From assembly GCA_015680905.1 (NCBI GenBank), contig CM027381.1, forward strand, positions 18,763,501 to 18,827,500: a stretch of 64,000 bases of DNA, written 5' to 3'. Every line of letters begins with the position of its first letter. Positions within the stretch are counted from its first letter, which is position 1. The notes under the pieces were generated by a model. That model saw nothing but the letters and a program-made list of their open reading frames with translations, was not told the DNA's origin and did no database searches. Source of the stretch: Coptis chinensis (lineage: Eukaryota; Streptophyta; Magnoliopsida; Ranunculales; Ranunculaceae). This document shows positions 12,635 through 24,410 of this stretch, piece after piece. The position numbers were made by a program, and so were the translations under genes.

Positions 12635-12679
<45 letters not shown>

Positions 12680-15541
12680 TTTTCCATATATTTTATTTTA
12701 TTTTATATTGTATTATTTTTTTTTGGATTGCGTAGAAAGCTTGCGCCTCATCTAAATTTTTTGATTGGCTGTTATCTGGTGCTTTATTAATTAAATGTAT
12801 AAAAATTCAATGCCACATTGGCACATATGGTGGTTCCAAATAATACTTTGTAAATGTCCTTATGATGTGCAAATCCCAACTAGCTGCTGCAATGGTTTGG
12901 TGCCATAATCTGACTGTTGCCCTTCCTCCCTGAGTTTGAAGGAATCTATCACGAGGCGGAATGGGATTTATCACTCGTGGTTATTAAAATACGTGTTCAT
13001 GGATTATGATCCATCCGGTTAATAACTTGGTTGGTTGGTTACATTGAGAACTCATACAGTCTTCATATTCCATTTCAGCCTTTCAGTTACTTGAATGAAC
13101 TTATTTTTCGTTATTTTTTTATGTAAATATAAGTTCACATACTTCCTAGAAGCAGCTTATTGTCTAAAGACACTGTTTTGGTGACTTATAAGTGTTTATG
13201 TGTGGCTACTCCAATTGGTTTACTGTTTGGCCATGCTGTGGTGTACCCAAACATACAGGAATTGAACAATAGCGTATGTTCGAGTTTGTTAAAGCTCTCA
13301 ATAACTTGTTGTTGGTTTTGCAAATGCCAGAGTCTCTCGCAATTCAATCTCCCTGTTTCAATTCCAAGTTCACATCAAGGAGGAGCTGGAGCAGTTTCTG
13401 CACACACTGGGGGTGGTCCCTCAAGCCTCCAAGGGAACGGCAAGTTTTCTCTCAGTAAGAATAGCAAGCATGGAATAGGTGACGATGGTTTTTGCATAAA
13501 CAGAGGGTCTTCTGCCTCTGCTGGTGCAGGTGAAGCCGACTTGTATGATCCTGATCAGCCTCTGTGGAATAATGACCATCCTGAAAGGTCGAGTGCACTA
13601 TCAGGGCTCTCTTCAGCGAAGGTTGATGATGCTGAACCCATATGGAATGGCGATTTATCTGATCGTCACAGTTTTATATTATCTGATGGCTTTGATGTTG
13701 AACAATCTGGAAGGAGCATTGTATCAGCTGTTGTTTCACAGAATGCCAGTTCATCTGTTTGGGGAAGGATTAGGGATGGTGGAAGTAAGTTAAACGCAAA
13801 AGGAAACTTTGATACTAACATAGGTTCTATGGGATACCACAAAAATGAAACTAAGCAAGAGAAGGTATTGTCCAGTGTTCTTGGTGCTACCCGTCAAAAG
13901 AAACAGTTTGCTTCTGAAGAGAATGGTCCAAAAGCTATGAATTTGTCCAGCAACCACAGGCTGCGAACTGAACCTACACATAGTAATGGAAGAACCTCCC
14001 AGAAAGCTTTGCGCACTCTATTTGTTAATGGTATTCCCCTAAAAGAAAACAAGAGGGAGGCCTTACTCTCGCATTTTCAAAAATTTGGTGAGATTATCGA
14101 CATTTATATACCACTGAACAGTGAAAAAGCTTTTGTCCAGTTCTCTAAAAGAGACGAGGCAGAGTCTGCTCTTAAGGCACCTGATGCTGTGATGGGTAAC
14201 CGCTTTGTCAAGCTGTGGTGGGCTAACAGGGACAGCATTCCTGACAATGGTTTAAGCATTAATAATACCATCTCTGCAGCAACTCAGGTTGTAGCAGCAT
14301 CCATTTTGCCTCAATCATCAGTTGTTGATAGGGAAAAAGAAAGTCGATTGGCAGCAGTTCCAAAGTTTAATGCTGCACCATTGTCTGATGTTCCTGCGTC
14401 CACAGCTGTTGCATCTCTGTTGGTGACAAATGCTCCGAAGGTTACACTTTCTCAGAAGAAGCTGGACAACTTGGAGTTGTTAAAGGAAGAGTTGCGTATA
14501 AAACAGGAAATGCTGGATAAGAAACGTAACGACTTCCGCCGTCAGTTGAATAGGCTTGAGAAGCAAGTGAGTCAGAAGTCCCTTATATTGCTTATTTATC
14601 TTTGCTTATCCTATAAGTATTACCTTGTTAGTTTTGAAATATCTCTTTTTGACTACGTTGATAGCACTAGCCTTTGGATAGGATGCAGTATCTGGAATTT
14701 TACAGACTCCAATGCATCCTTTTTGGCTCTTTAATCTTCTAGTGTCTCACACTGGGTGGAATTTGCAATTTATAAACAATGATTCATATTGTTTGGTTGG
14801 TGTGATCAGCTTTTTTTTTATTGACTGGGAGGGGTTGGGGGGAGTTTGTATAAAACGGCTGACATTGGCGAACTCCTACGTAAACCATCAGCACACTCTA
14901 ATTGAAAACTGAAAGAACTAGAAGTAATACATGACATGAATGATTGCCGCAGTTTCCATTGTTAAACAATGAAAATGTAATTATAAACATGTCCCATTAG
15001 GAACTGCTTGGTCTTCTTCAACATTGTCCAGGTATAATGCTTATGTATAGGACTACTGAAACTTTTTACGAGTGGCACGCATTACCACACAGTCCAAATG
15101 ATCAACCAACACCACTATGCTTAATTTTATTTGTTGGTTGTCCCAAAAAAGACATTCTTTTATCTTTTAATTTGTCATCTTTATTGTTTTTCTTCTATAT
15201 TTTGGCAGGCTTTTACAGTTCAGAGTGAGCCAACAACTGAGCAAGCTGCCAAGAGACATAAAGTTGGAATGGGAACAGATATTGTGAAAACTGCAACCCC
15301 CAGCCCCATTAATTCTATTACTGCTGAGTGTCAGCCAGGTTCTGTAAAAACAGTTGAAAAAGAACTTTCTGAAGAGAGTATTGTGTCTCCCAGTTCAAAA
15401 ACGGGCGCAACACTGGTACTACAGTCACCTAGTAGTTTGAAGCACCCCACTCGTCCATCAGTGCCAATAGGGACTGTTCCTGTGGTAAGTAGATTTAAGT
15501 TGGATAATCGTCCTACTACATTTAGAATTCTTCCTCCTTGA
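9038..15541 (+). CDS. CCCH zinc-finger and RRM RNA-binding protein (RBM26/27-like), 3' end altered
   Basis: Predicted exons are 9038-9093, 9677-9795, 10729-11633, 13331-14566 and 15209-15541. All introns are GT-AG and the frame holds across all joins, giving 882 residues. Residues 1-80 are the PWI-like N-terminal domain of RBM26/27 relatives (LTKYLVENLQPL, then LLKKDKPVKELQ). Residues 120-150 are acidic and then Arg-rich. A CCCH finger, C-x8-C-x5-C-x3-H, spans 330-349. An RRM at about 588-660 shows RNP2 LFVNGI and RNP1 KAFVQF. A coiled coil rich in Lys and Glu ends exon 4 (about 735-772). In animals this family works in nuclear RNA surveillance; the Arabidopsis relative is the CCCH41 type. 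The frame closes at a TGA (15539-15541) inside the conserved RILPPLP motif, just before a good donor GTAAGT at 15560. Homologues continue into a further RRM-like region. Another GTAAGT at 15485 could splice out the TGA, but no later exon was found nearby. Either the C-terminus is lost or the 3' exons are displaced. Confidence 0.85.
10077..10303. repeat. Degenerate short tandem repeat and (TG)n in intron 2
   Basis: Three imperfect copies of a 55-70-bp unit, each with an ATAATTTCAGTGAC-like core followed by GGGAGGTTCT and a T/A-rich tail, lie at about 10077-10250. A (GT)8-9 microsatellite follows at about 10286-10303. Both are intronic and look non-functional. Confidence 0.6.
12249..12635. mobile_element. 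Long-armed fold-back MITE in intron 3
   Basis: The left arm (about 12249-12400) and right arm (about 12480-12635) are inverted copies of each other over roughly 150 bp. They share AAAAAGTAGCTACTTAAG at the outer end and GAAAATGAATTCAACCCTAA further in. By eye the arms differ at about 15 percent of positions. About 80 bp of unrelated DNA forms the loop, and there is no ORF. The target duplication cannot be assigned, because both flanks are TA-rich. The transcript of the intron would fold into one long hairpin. Confidence 0.85.
12638..12690. repeat. (TA)n microsatellite
   Basis: A run of TA dinucleotides directly abuts the right end of the fold-back MITE inside intron 3. MITEs of several families insert into TA tracts. 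Confidence 0.9.
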
Positions 15542-15565
15542 CCAGCTGACTTTACAAATGTAAGT

Positions 15566-16697
15566 TGTAAGCCTTTCCTTTCCCTAATGACTGTATTTTA
15601 TCATTTCTTTTTGTGTGAACAGAATTATTCAACTTGACTATACTTTGTACTGAATGCATACTGTGCGTAGGGCATAATGAATATCAAAATAAAATGTATG
15701 CGTATGTATTAAATTATCAATCTCTATGTTTAGGCGTCATTTTTGTAACCTGTAGTTAAATGCATTAATGAGCTTATAACGTTTACTCTGAATATGCTTA
15801 GCTGGCAGCATGTGGTGTAAGATGTGAATTTTCTTTTTCCGTTTTTCTTTAGATACTGCCAATAGTTGTAGTTGGTCACTTGCTGCATATGTAGATCTTT
15901 AATTCTCTATCTATGAAATTAAGCACTAATACCTACTCCGGGGTTCTTGTAGGGTGTATGTTGTTGAATGTGCTACACAGAAAATTATTTGTTTACTTTA
16001 TACTTGATACTTAATACAATCAAAAGTATGACATAGAATGGGGAAAAGATTCCGGCGGATATATTTGTTGAGAATATTTTTCCTACTTACTACGATAATC
16101 CGTTTTATGTTAGCCGTATTCTATATGCATCTCTGCCCTACATCAAAATAAATCTTCGAGCCTGTGGATAATTTAGGGGTGTTTGGATCCTATTTATTTA
16201 TTGCCAAAAAGTGTTTATTAGTGAAAAAATATTTTTTGAAAAATAAAGTTTCTATTTTAAAAAAAATAGTTTTTCATCCAAAAACACTTTTTGGTCCCAA
16301 AACTTATTTTATGTTGTATCCTGAACTCCTGGGATGTTTTGTCGCCAAAATATATCGAGAAACAATGGGGCTTTTAAGAAAAGTCACAACCAAAAATGTT
16401 TATTGAAAAACTGGGAAGAAAAATAATTTTTAAAAAATAATTTATTACTGTTGTATCCTTTATTCGACAGTTCCATTTATTCGTCCTTTATTATCCCTTA
16501 TCCCTTATTTCAAGATTTAACCGGATTGACTTTGGGGGAATTTACGTCCAGATGGGTTCCTTGCTCGGCCATGCATCACCACATCATTTTCTTTTAGTTT
16601 TCTCACAGTTGTAACTTTTTCTAATATTGGTTTTGTATTTGCCTCTGTTTGTTGTATCTTAGTGGGATATCTCATCTTATGAAGTTTGACTTCTATA
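15566..16697. other. Downstream of the visible host-gene exons; no exon recognised
   Basis: Translation by eye in both strands found no match to the RRM-like C-terminus expected for the CCCH protein. The stretch at about 16170-16440 is A/T-rich and begins GGGGTGTTTGGATCC, which resembles the outer end of a MITE, but no matching inverted end was found. Confidence 0.5.
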
Positions 16698-17112
16698 TCT
16701 TAATATTAAAACTCCACAAGGAGTATTTTTGAGCTTTATTAAAATTTCACGTCATCTCCTATTAAAACGAAAATTTCTCTCCTATTTGAAAAATAAGAAT
16801 TTTTTTTTATTATTATAATTTTAACACTTCTAATTAAAGCGGGAATCATTTTTCTATTAAAATGGGAAGTCCATTCCTATTGAAAAGAGAAAATATAGCA
16901 TATCTAATTAAAACGAGAATTATTCTCCTATTAAAACAAGATTTCTCTCCCAATTGAAAAAATGGGTTTTTAAAATTTAATTAAAACTTCATTTAAAACA
17001 ATTTGTTAGAAAATTAAAACGGGTTAGCGACTAAAACGGTAATCCCAATTTTTTTTTAAAAATCTAAATATTTTCAAAAGAGTCGGTGCGTATGCACGAG
17101 CCTACAAGCTAG
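16698..17112 (+). mobile_element. Non-autonomous Helitron, first of a tandem pair
   Basis: It starts TCTTAATATTAAA and ends CTAG, preceded 12 bp upstream by a short hairpin, GTGC-GTAT-GCAC. TC at the 5' end, CTAG at the 3' end and a hairpin just before it are the Helitron hallmarks. Element DNA is AT-rich, with repeated TTAAAACG words and no gene. The base before it is A. It ends exactly where the next copy begins. Confidence 0.85.
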
Positions 17113-17612
17113 TCTTAATATTAAAGCTCCCACAAAAGATATTTTTCGAGCTCTATTAAAATTCCATATCATCATCTCCTATTAAAACGGGAATTTCTTT
17201 CCTATTTATTAGACACTTCTAATTAAAACGGGAATCAATTTCCTATTAAAACAAAAATTCCTTTTCTATTAGAAAAAAGAAATTCTAACACTTCTAATTA
17301 AAACGGGATTTTTTTTCCTATTGAAAAGGAAAAATATAACATATCTAATTAAAACGAAAATCATATTTCTAAATTAAGTCAACTATTAAAACGGGGTTAA
17401 AAAATGGGTTTATAAAACTTAATTAAAACAATTTGTTAGAAAATTAAAACGGGTTTTTAAAACTTAATTAAAACGATTTGTTATGAAATTACAACAGGTT
17501 AGCGACTAAAACGGAAATCACGATTTGTTAGAAAATTTCTATATGTATATAGTTATGATTATTGAACATGTTTTCAAAAGAACCGGTGCGTATGCACGGG
17601 CCTACTTTCTAG
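17113..17612 (+). mobile_element. Non-autonomous Helitron, second of a tandem pair
   Basis: It again starts TCTTAATATTAAA and ends CTAG with the same GTGC-GTAT-GCAC hairpin near its end, and is followed by T. It abuts the first copy with no spacer. The pair together sits between an A (16697) and a T (17613), the expected Helitron A/T target with no duplication. The two bodies share their termini and many internal words but differ in length (415 and 500 bp). Confidence 0.85.
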
Positions 17613-18110
17613 TTATGATTATATATGTATGTATATAACATATTTTACCGATAAAAAAATGAAGAGAAAAAGATTTAACCAAATTAACTAGTGGAAAGAG
17701 GGGTTTTATAAAGATTGATAAGTTTCTAATAACGGTGTCATGAATATTCCACCAGCGTCCGTGTCAACTTATTTTCAATTGGATAATTAAGATTCGCAGT
17801 ATTTTGGGTAGTGATCATCTGTACGCTATGTTTTTTTATTTTTTTGCGTACCACATGTGTATCGTGATCTATGTTCAACGTATGCTGCAATTTTATCACC
17901 TCATTGAAAGCTCAAGAAAATAGTCAAGCGGATCAATTTCGGGCCAAAATCACTCTCTAGGACAATTTTTTTTTCAAAATCACTAGCCAAGGACAATTTT
18001 CGGGTTAAAATAACCCGGAAAACCAATTTTTTGGGTGAAAATAACTCATAAGAACAAATAACCCGGATTTGAAATAAATATTTTTTGATTTTACCTTTTA
18101 TGTCATTTTG
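17613..18110. other. AT-rich DNA with no gene
   Basis: No coding signal is seen. Around 17930-18065 a GGACAATTTT / AACCCGGA-type phrase recurs loosely, suggesting decayed short repeats. Confidence 0.5.
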
Positions 18111-18361
18111 GTATGAACAATGATTGTTCATATCTAAATAGGTGAACATATCTCGCACACTATGTTATGTATGAATAATGATTGTTCATAGTTCTTGTTG
18201 AGGTATGAACAATGATTATTCATACATCAACATAGTGTATGGATAATGATATGTATGAACAACGATTGCTCATACTCTAATAGGTGTTTTTATTGTTCAT
18301 ACATTATGTTGAGGTATGAACAGTGATCAATGATTGTTTATACGAGCAGTGATTGTTCATA
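18111..18361. repeat. Cluster of five to six short palindromes
   Basis: The 22-23-bp palindrome GTATGAACAATGATTGTTCA (plus ATAC) occurs at about 18111, 18169, 18203 and 18253, and in an expanded form at 18314-18361, spaced 34 to 61 bp. Each copy can fold on itself. Between copies the phrase CATAGTGTATG/TATGTTGAGG recurs. No coding frame runs through it. Confidence 0.8.
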
Positions 18362-18551
18362 GCTCATGTTGAGATAATGAACCGATGATACCTTTGCATT
18401 GTCAACTGATTATCACTTGAATTCCATCGACTAAGTTTGTTTGGATCTGGTCTAAAAAACCCATAAAAGAGCATCACCCACTTCCTTTGTTCTTTTCATA
18501 GTTCCACACTTCTACCATGGCTACAATGCAATACTTATTTTACTTGTTCAA

Positions 18552-18869
18552 TGTATAGGACATATTCATGACATGTGGAGTCATAGGTGGCAAAGGGGTC
18601 GTATGCAGAGTAGCGAAGAGGAGACATGATGCAGCGGATCAGGTCCGCGGTAACCTAACTGCCGAGAACTGCCATATAGAGAGTGGGACAGGTGGGGAGA
18701 TGAGGAGCGCGAGATGGGGGAGAGATGAACGAACCTGATGAAAAGAGAAGTTAGAAAAAAGAGATAGTATATAAAGAATAGAGAGAGAAAAAGAAGAGGG
18801 TGAAGAAAAAAGAGAGAGAGGGATACCCTAATACAAGTGAGTTCATAGGTTGTAATATTTGAGTATACA
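18552..18869 (+). repeat. 5' LTR of the Tat element
   Basis: It begins TGTATAGGAC and ends GTATACA. The matching 3' copy begins at 28564. A GA-rich stretch and a TATATAAAG near 18770 look like the promoter region of the LTR. Confidence 0.9.
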
Positions 18870-18872
18870 TTT

Positions 18873-18890
18873 TGGCGCCGTCTGTGGGGA
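18873..18890 (+). promoter_or_regulatory. Primer-binding site of the Tat element
   Basis: TGGCGCCGTCTGTGGGGA lies three bases after the 5' LTR, the usual site and form for a tRNA primer-binding site in this lineage (tRNA-Arg type in related Tat elements). Confidence 0.85.
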
Positions 18891-18902
18891 GAGCGAAATA
18901 AA

Positions 18903-20380
18903 ATGGCCACCGTAACAAAAAAGGGAGTAGGATGACCTAGGAAAGAAGTTGTTCGAGAGGCAGTAGAGGAGGTTGTGAGCGAAGAAAGGGAGGTGGGCGG
19001 AGAGGAAGAGATATCTGATGTGGCGGCATATGCCACCAAACTTCTGCAAGAGGAAATAGTTAGGTTGAAGAACGAGAATGTCGAGTTGAGAAAGGAAAGG
19101 GAGACCACACAGGAGGAAATGGAGCGTGGGGATCATCGAGGCAGTGAGGTGGAAGGGGAAAATGAAGAGTACCAGCCCCGGGGAGTATATCCAGTAGAGG
19201 GCATCACGCTGGAGGTAGTACAGGCGATGATTGAGAAGTGAACCATGCGGCTGAAAAAGTGAACCAAAGTGCCGCTCAAAAGGAAGTTGCTAACCTCAAT
19301 AAGAATCCGTTGGCAGATTCGATATGGAATTCGGAGGTGTCTAAGAGATTCAGTCAACCAAGATTTGAAAGGTATGATGGGAAGGGCGACCCAACAGATC
19401 ATTTGCATCACTTTAGGCAACAGATGCCGTTGTGGCAGGAAAGTAAGTATGATGGACTGCGCTGCATGATGTTCCCTGCTAGCCTTAAGGGGGGAGCCTT
19501 GGATTGGTATTACCGCTTGTCTTCGCGGAGCATTAGTAGATTTGAAGAGCTAGAGCGCGCCTTTGTGGATCATTTCATCCACCAGAAAAAGAGGGTTGTG
19601 GATATTGCGGCCCTATTCAACATCAAGCAGAGGTCAGCGGAATCGTTAAGGGAATTTCTATGTAGATTCAAAGAAGAGACCCTAAGAGTGGAGAATCTGG
19701 ATGAGCATACAGCGGTCATTGCCTTTCAGCACGGCTTGAGACAGGGAACTAGAGTCCACGAGTTAGTGTCTAAAATAGAAATCACCACTTTGCACGCTCT
19801 ATACCCAAAGGTAGAAAAATATATTCGGTACGAGGACATAATGCAAAGAAATGCGAGGGAACAAAAGAGATCCGGGAAGGCAGTACAGGCTGTGGATAAG
19901 GATGATCAAAAAGATAAAGGCAAGAGAGAAGAAAGAGAAGGGGGATCCTACAGAGGGGAGAATCGTGGACCCGAAAGAACTGGAGATCGGGTTAGGAGAG
20001 ATATTCGCGAAAGAAAGCCATACCGTGAGATAGAACATACACCTCTTAATAGGCCATTAGAGGAAATCTTGCCACTGATCAAGGGGTTGCAATATTATGA
20101 AGGACCGCGGAATACACCTGGAGAGATAGAGGGGAAACCCTTTTGTGCCTATCATCAGATTAGGAACCATGCCACTAATGAGTGTTATGCTTTGAAGTGG
20201 CTGGTGGAAAGAATGATTGAGAAGGGGATGCTCAAAGAATTTGTCGTGGAGGTTCGTCATGCTGAGAAAGTGCAGGCTCCTGCTAGGATCTTAGGAACTA
20301 TAAATGTCATTTTCAGTGGAGAGACACTTGGAAGAAATGCACATCGAGACAAGATAAGAAAGACGGCGAGCTTACAGTAG
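18903..20380 (+). pseudogene. gag region of the Tat element
   Basis: The plant retrotransposon gag domain is readable: RFERYDGKGDPTDHL, a GGALDWYY block and a SLREFLCRFKEE block. An Arg/Glu/Lys-rich tail and a zinc-knuckle-like CAYHQIRNHATNEC follow. The first part is an acidic coiled coil. This is the particle-forming protein of the element, preserved as a fossil. Confidence 0.88.
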
Positions 20381-20389
20381 GTAAATGAG

Positions 20390-23300
20390 GTGGCGAGCAT
20401 GCCGTGGTTAGTTTTGGGAACCACGATGGGTGAGGGAAACATAATGTTCACCCCGAAAGACTTGGAATCAGTGATTTTGCCGCATGAGGATGCTTTGGTG
20501 ATTACCATAACAATGGGTAATTATCTAGTGAAGCGGGTGTTAATAGACTGTGGAAGTTCGGTGGATCTGTTATTTAAAGGGGCCATGGAAGAGATGAACA
20601 TCGATAGAGATCAGTCAAAGGCTCCTCAGACCAATTTGTATGGCTTCAATGGTAGCATGACAGAGCCCATGGGGGAGTTAACACTACCAGTAACAGCAGG
20701 TCCGACGACGGTATTCACAAGGTTTATGGTGGTAGATACTGGGTCCCAATATAATGCCATTCTGGGGAAAAGATGGATTCATGAAATGAAGGCCATTCTG
20801 TCGACATATTATCAGATGATCCGCTTCCCCACGAAGGGGGGGATGTACGAAATAAGGAGGGATCAAGTGGCCGCGCAGAACATATATCAGGTGACTGTAA
20901 AAAATATGGTCCGCGGAACAGGAGGGGAGAAGTTGACACGCGAGAGAGGAGAAGTATAGCAATTACAGGAGGTAGATTCGACTGAAGGATACAAACCTCC
21001 TCAGGGACCGAAAACTTTGGATGAGATTGAGGTCGTGAACCTGGGGGTGGGAGAGGAAGAGAAGTTTACATCGGTCAGGTCGGACTTGCCGGAGGAATGG
21101 AAAATCAAGCTAGTACAATTGTTAACAGAGAATGCAGATATATTTGCATGGGCGATTGAAGATATCACAGGGATAGACCCAGAGTTTACTTGTCATCACT
21201 TGCATATGAAGGAAGATGCGAAGCCTGTAAGACAAAAGATGAGAAGCGTAAGACCCAAATACGCAGAGGGGATTCGCGAGGAGGTTATACGGCTGAAGTG
21301 TGCGGGGATAATCAGGGATGTGGAATGCACGAAATGGCTGTCCAATGTTGTCGCTGTTCCAAAAAAGAACGACAAGGTCAGAATGTGTGTTGACTTCACA
21401 GACGTGAATAAAGAGTGTCCAAAAGACTGTTATCCTATGCCGCGAGTGGATGAGTTAGTAGACAGAACTGCTGGTTTCAAGGTGTTTTCTTTCATGGATG
21501 CGTCCATGGGATATAATCAGGTCGCGATGTTAGGCCCAGATCAGGAAAAGACAACCTTCGTGGTGGAAGGAGGTACTTACTGTTATACAAGAATGCCTTT
21601 TGGTTTAAAGAACGCGGGGGCTATATTTCAGCGGTTAGGGGAAAAAATGTTTGAAGACAAGATTATGAAGGGCATGGAGATATATATTGATGATATGGTG
21701 GAAAAAAGCATGTCAGAGGAGGAACACTTGAGGGGTCTCAAATAAACTTTTCACATACTATGGAGGCATAAACTGAAACTCAACCTTGAGAAATGCACCT
21801 TCGGGGTAACTTCAGGAAAGTTCTTGGGTTACATAGTCACTTACCGTGGAATAGAGGCAAATCTTGAGTAGATTAGATCATTGGTTGAGATGTCGTCGCC
21901 TCAGAGTGTGAAAGAGGTGCAGCGGTTGGCGGGAAGAGTCGCGGCATTGAACAGATTTATTTCTAAATCATCGGACAAATGTAGACCGATGTATCGTTTG
22001 TTGAGGAAAACGCCAGATTTCCAATGGACCGCCGAGTGTGAAGAAGCCTTTCAGGAGTTGAAGGTTTATTTAGGACAAGCACCTTTACTGTCGCGACCGG
22101 AACAGGGAGAGAAATTGTATCTGTATTTGGGGGTTTTAGATTATGCGATAAGCTCACTCCTGGTGCGAATTGTAGAAAAAGTAGAGAAGCCAGTTTACTT
22201 TCAGAGTAAAACCATGCTAGACGCGGGGACGCGATACAGTAGAATTGAGAAGTACGCATTGACTTTGATATTCTATGCGTTAAAGTTGAAGCCCTATTTC
22301 GAGGCTCATTCAGTGGTGGTGATAACAAATCTGCCCCTCAAGCAAGCGTTGAAGGCAAAAAGTCAGAATGCTAAAATGGGCAGTGTTGCTTAGTTGTTAT
22401 GAAATCCAATATCGGATCGAACGGAGAAAAGCGCTGAAGCCATGGCGAAGTTCTGGCAGAATTCCCCGAGAGAATCCAACTTGGGGAGAGGAAATGGTCA
22501 TGGACCAGGAGGGAGAACCTAACCATGATCCCTTGGATCCTTGGGATATGCGGAATGGATGGAGAGTATTTGCGGATGGATCTGCTACAGATACGGGGAA
22601 TGGAATTGGCGTTGTTTTGGTGACTCCTGAGAACACAAGGCTGGATTTGTCAATGAAACTGGGGTTCGCGGCTTCTAATAATGAGTTTGAATATGAAGCA
22701 GTGATAGCAGGTTTAGATTTGGCACAAGATCTGGGAGTAAGCGAGTTATCGGTGTACTCTGACTCTAACTTGGTTATTTGTCAGATGAATGGGGGGTTCG
22801 TGGCGTGCTGTCCAAGGATGGCGTGATATCTGGAGGTCCTACAAAGAAAAGCAAGCAAGTTAAAAAAGATTTAGTTCGCCTATTTGGGCCACGGTGAAAA
22901 TAGACATGCTGACGCTTTAACATATGTGGCTGCTGTGCTTCCAGGAACAGATGGTCGTTCGATTGAAGTGAGGGTGTTGACCAAACCAAGTACATCAGAA
23001 GAGGAAGGTGTATGGCTCACCATTGAGAGGGAGTCAGGTTGGATGACGCCTATAAAAACTTTTCTGATGGGAGTGGAGATAGAGAATAAATAGGAGAGAC
23101 GAAGGATGGAGCAAGTAAGTCAGAGATACGTTCTATTAGATGGGGATTTGTACAGGAAAAGTTTCAGTGGACCACTGTTAAGGTGCATAGGGCCTCAGCA
23201 GGTGCAAGAAGTCCTAACCAAGGTACACGAAGGTGATTGCGAAAGTCACTCAGCTGGGCGAACAACAACCCACAGATTGATATATATCTCAGGGGTATTT

Positions 23301-24288
23301 TTGGCCCCATATGAAGAGGGATGCGACAGAGTATGCAACATCATGTGAGAAATGCCAGAGGTTTGCACAACTCATACATTCCCCAGTTGAGCCGCTGCAT
23401 AATGTGTTTAGTTCGTGGCCATTCGCCATGTGGGCACTGGATATAGTTGGGCCCTTACCCATGGCAAGCGGCAAAAGAAGATTTATGTTGGCCACTACTG
23501 ATTATTTTACCAAGTGGGTGGAGGGAGTGGCATTACAACAAGTCGAAGAAGAGAATGTGAAGAAGTTCCTTTGGGAGAACATCATATGTAGATTTGGATT
23601 GCCATACACAATCATCGCAGATAATGGAACAAAATTTACTGGGGGAAAGGTGCACCAATTCCTTCAAGCCTACAAAGTGAAACAAGGGTTCTCGGTGCCA
23701 TACAATCCGGAGGGTAATGGTCAAGCGGAATCATCAAACAAAATCATCATGGACAATTTAAAGAGAAAGTTGGAGGACCGGAAGGGAGCGTGGGCCGATG
23801 AATTGAATCATGTTTTATGGGCTTATTGTACCACACTGCGAACCTCCACAAATGAATCGCCATTCGCAATGGCATATGGGGTAGAGGCAGTTATACCTGT
23901 GGAAATGATAGAGAAAACGACAAAAACCAGGGCTGTGGAAATGGGACTAAATGAGAAGATATTAGCCACTGAGTTGAATGTCATTGAGGAAAAAAGAGAT
24001 ATAACTCACATGCGACTGGAGGAGGACCATCGAAAGCTACAGAGATAGTATGATAGACGAGTAAAGCCGCGAGCATTCAGGGTTGGGGATTTGGTGTTGC
24101 GAAGAGTTACCCCAGCCACCAAGAAGGAGAATGACGACAAACTGGGACCCAACTGGGAAGGACCGTATGTCGTGACAGAGAAGGGAACTTCTGGAACATA
24201 CAAGATTGAGATGCCAGCAGGGGCAAAGATTGAGAAACCATGGAACATCAGAATGCTGAAGAAATTCCATGAAAAAAGCATTGTTTAA
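20390..24288 (+). pseudogene. pol region of the Tat element (PR, RT, RH, aRH, IN)
   Basis: Protease motifs lie near 20540 and 20730. Reverse transcriptase with a YIDDM active site ends near 21745. The first RNase H is at about 22000-22390. A second RNase H of archaeal type, opening WRVFADGSATDTGNGIG, is at about 22555-22810. Integrase with the HxxC half-finger, the WALDIVGPLP core and a GPNWEGPYVV C-terminus runs from about 23310 to 24288. There is no chromodomain. The second RNase H is diagnostic for Tat and Ogre relatives. The region is broken in several places. Confidence 0.92.
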
Positions 24289-24410
24289 CTTTCCAGTAGG
24301 ATAAGAAAAGTCTTTATATATATAGAGTGATCAAAAAATGTATTGCGTTTCGAATTCTAAATCAATGAAATAAAGAATGCATTTTTTCCAAACATGGCAT
24401 GAATACTGGT

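Noticed and set aside
16170-16440. MITE starting GGGGTGTTTGGATCC
   Set aside because: No matching inverted end and no target duplication found within 1 kb.
18111-18361. Possible CRISPR-like array
   Set aside because: The repeats are palindromes with unequal spacing in plant nuclear DNA, with no cas genes and variable repeat sequence.
18581-19136. Minus-strand ORFs of 97 and 175 codons
   Set aside because: They lie across the 5' LTR and gag start of the Tat element. The products are Ser/Leu-rich shadows of GA-rich DNA.
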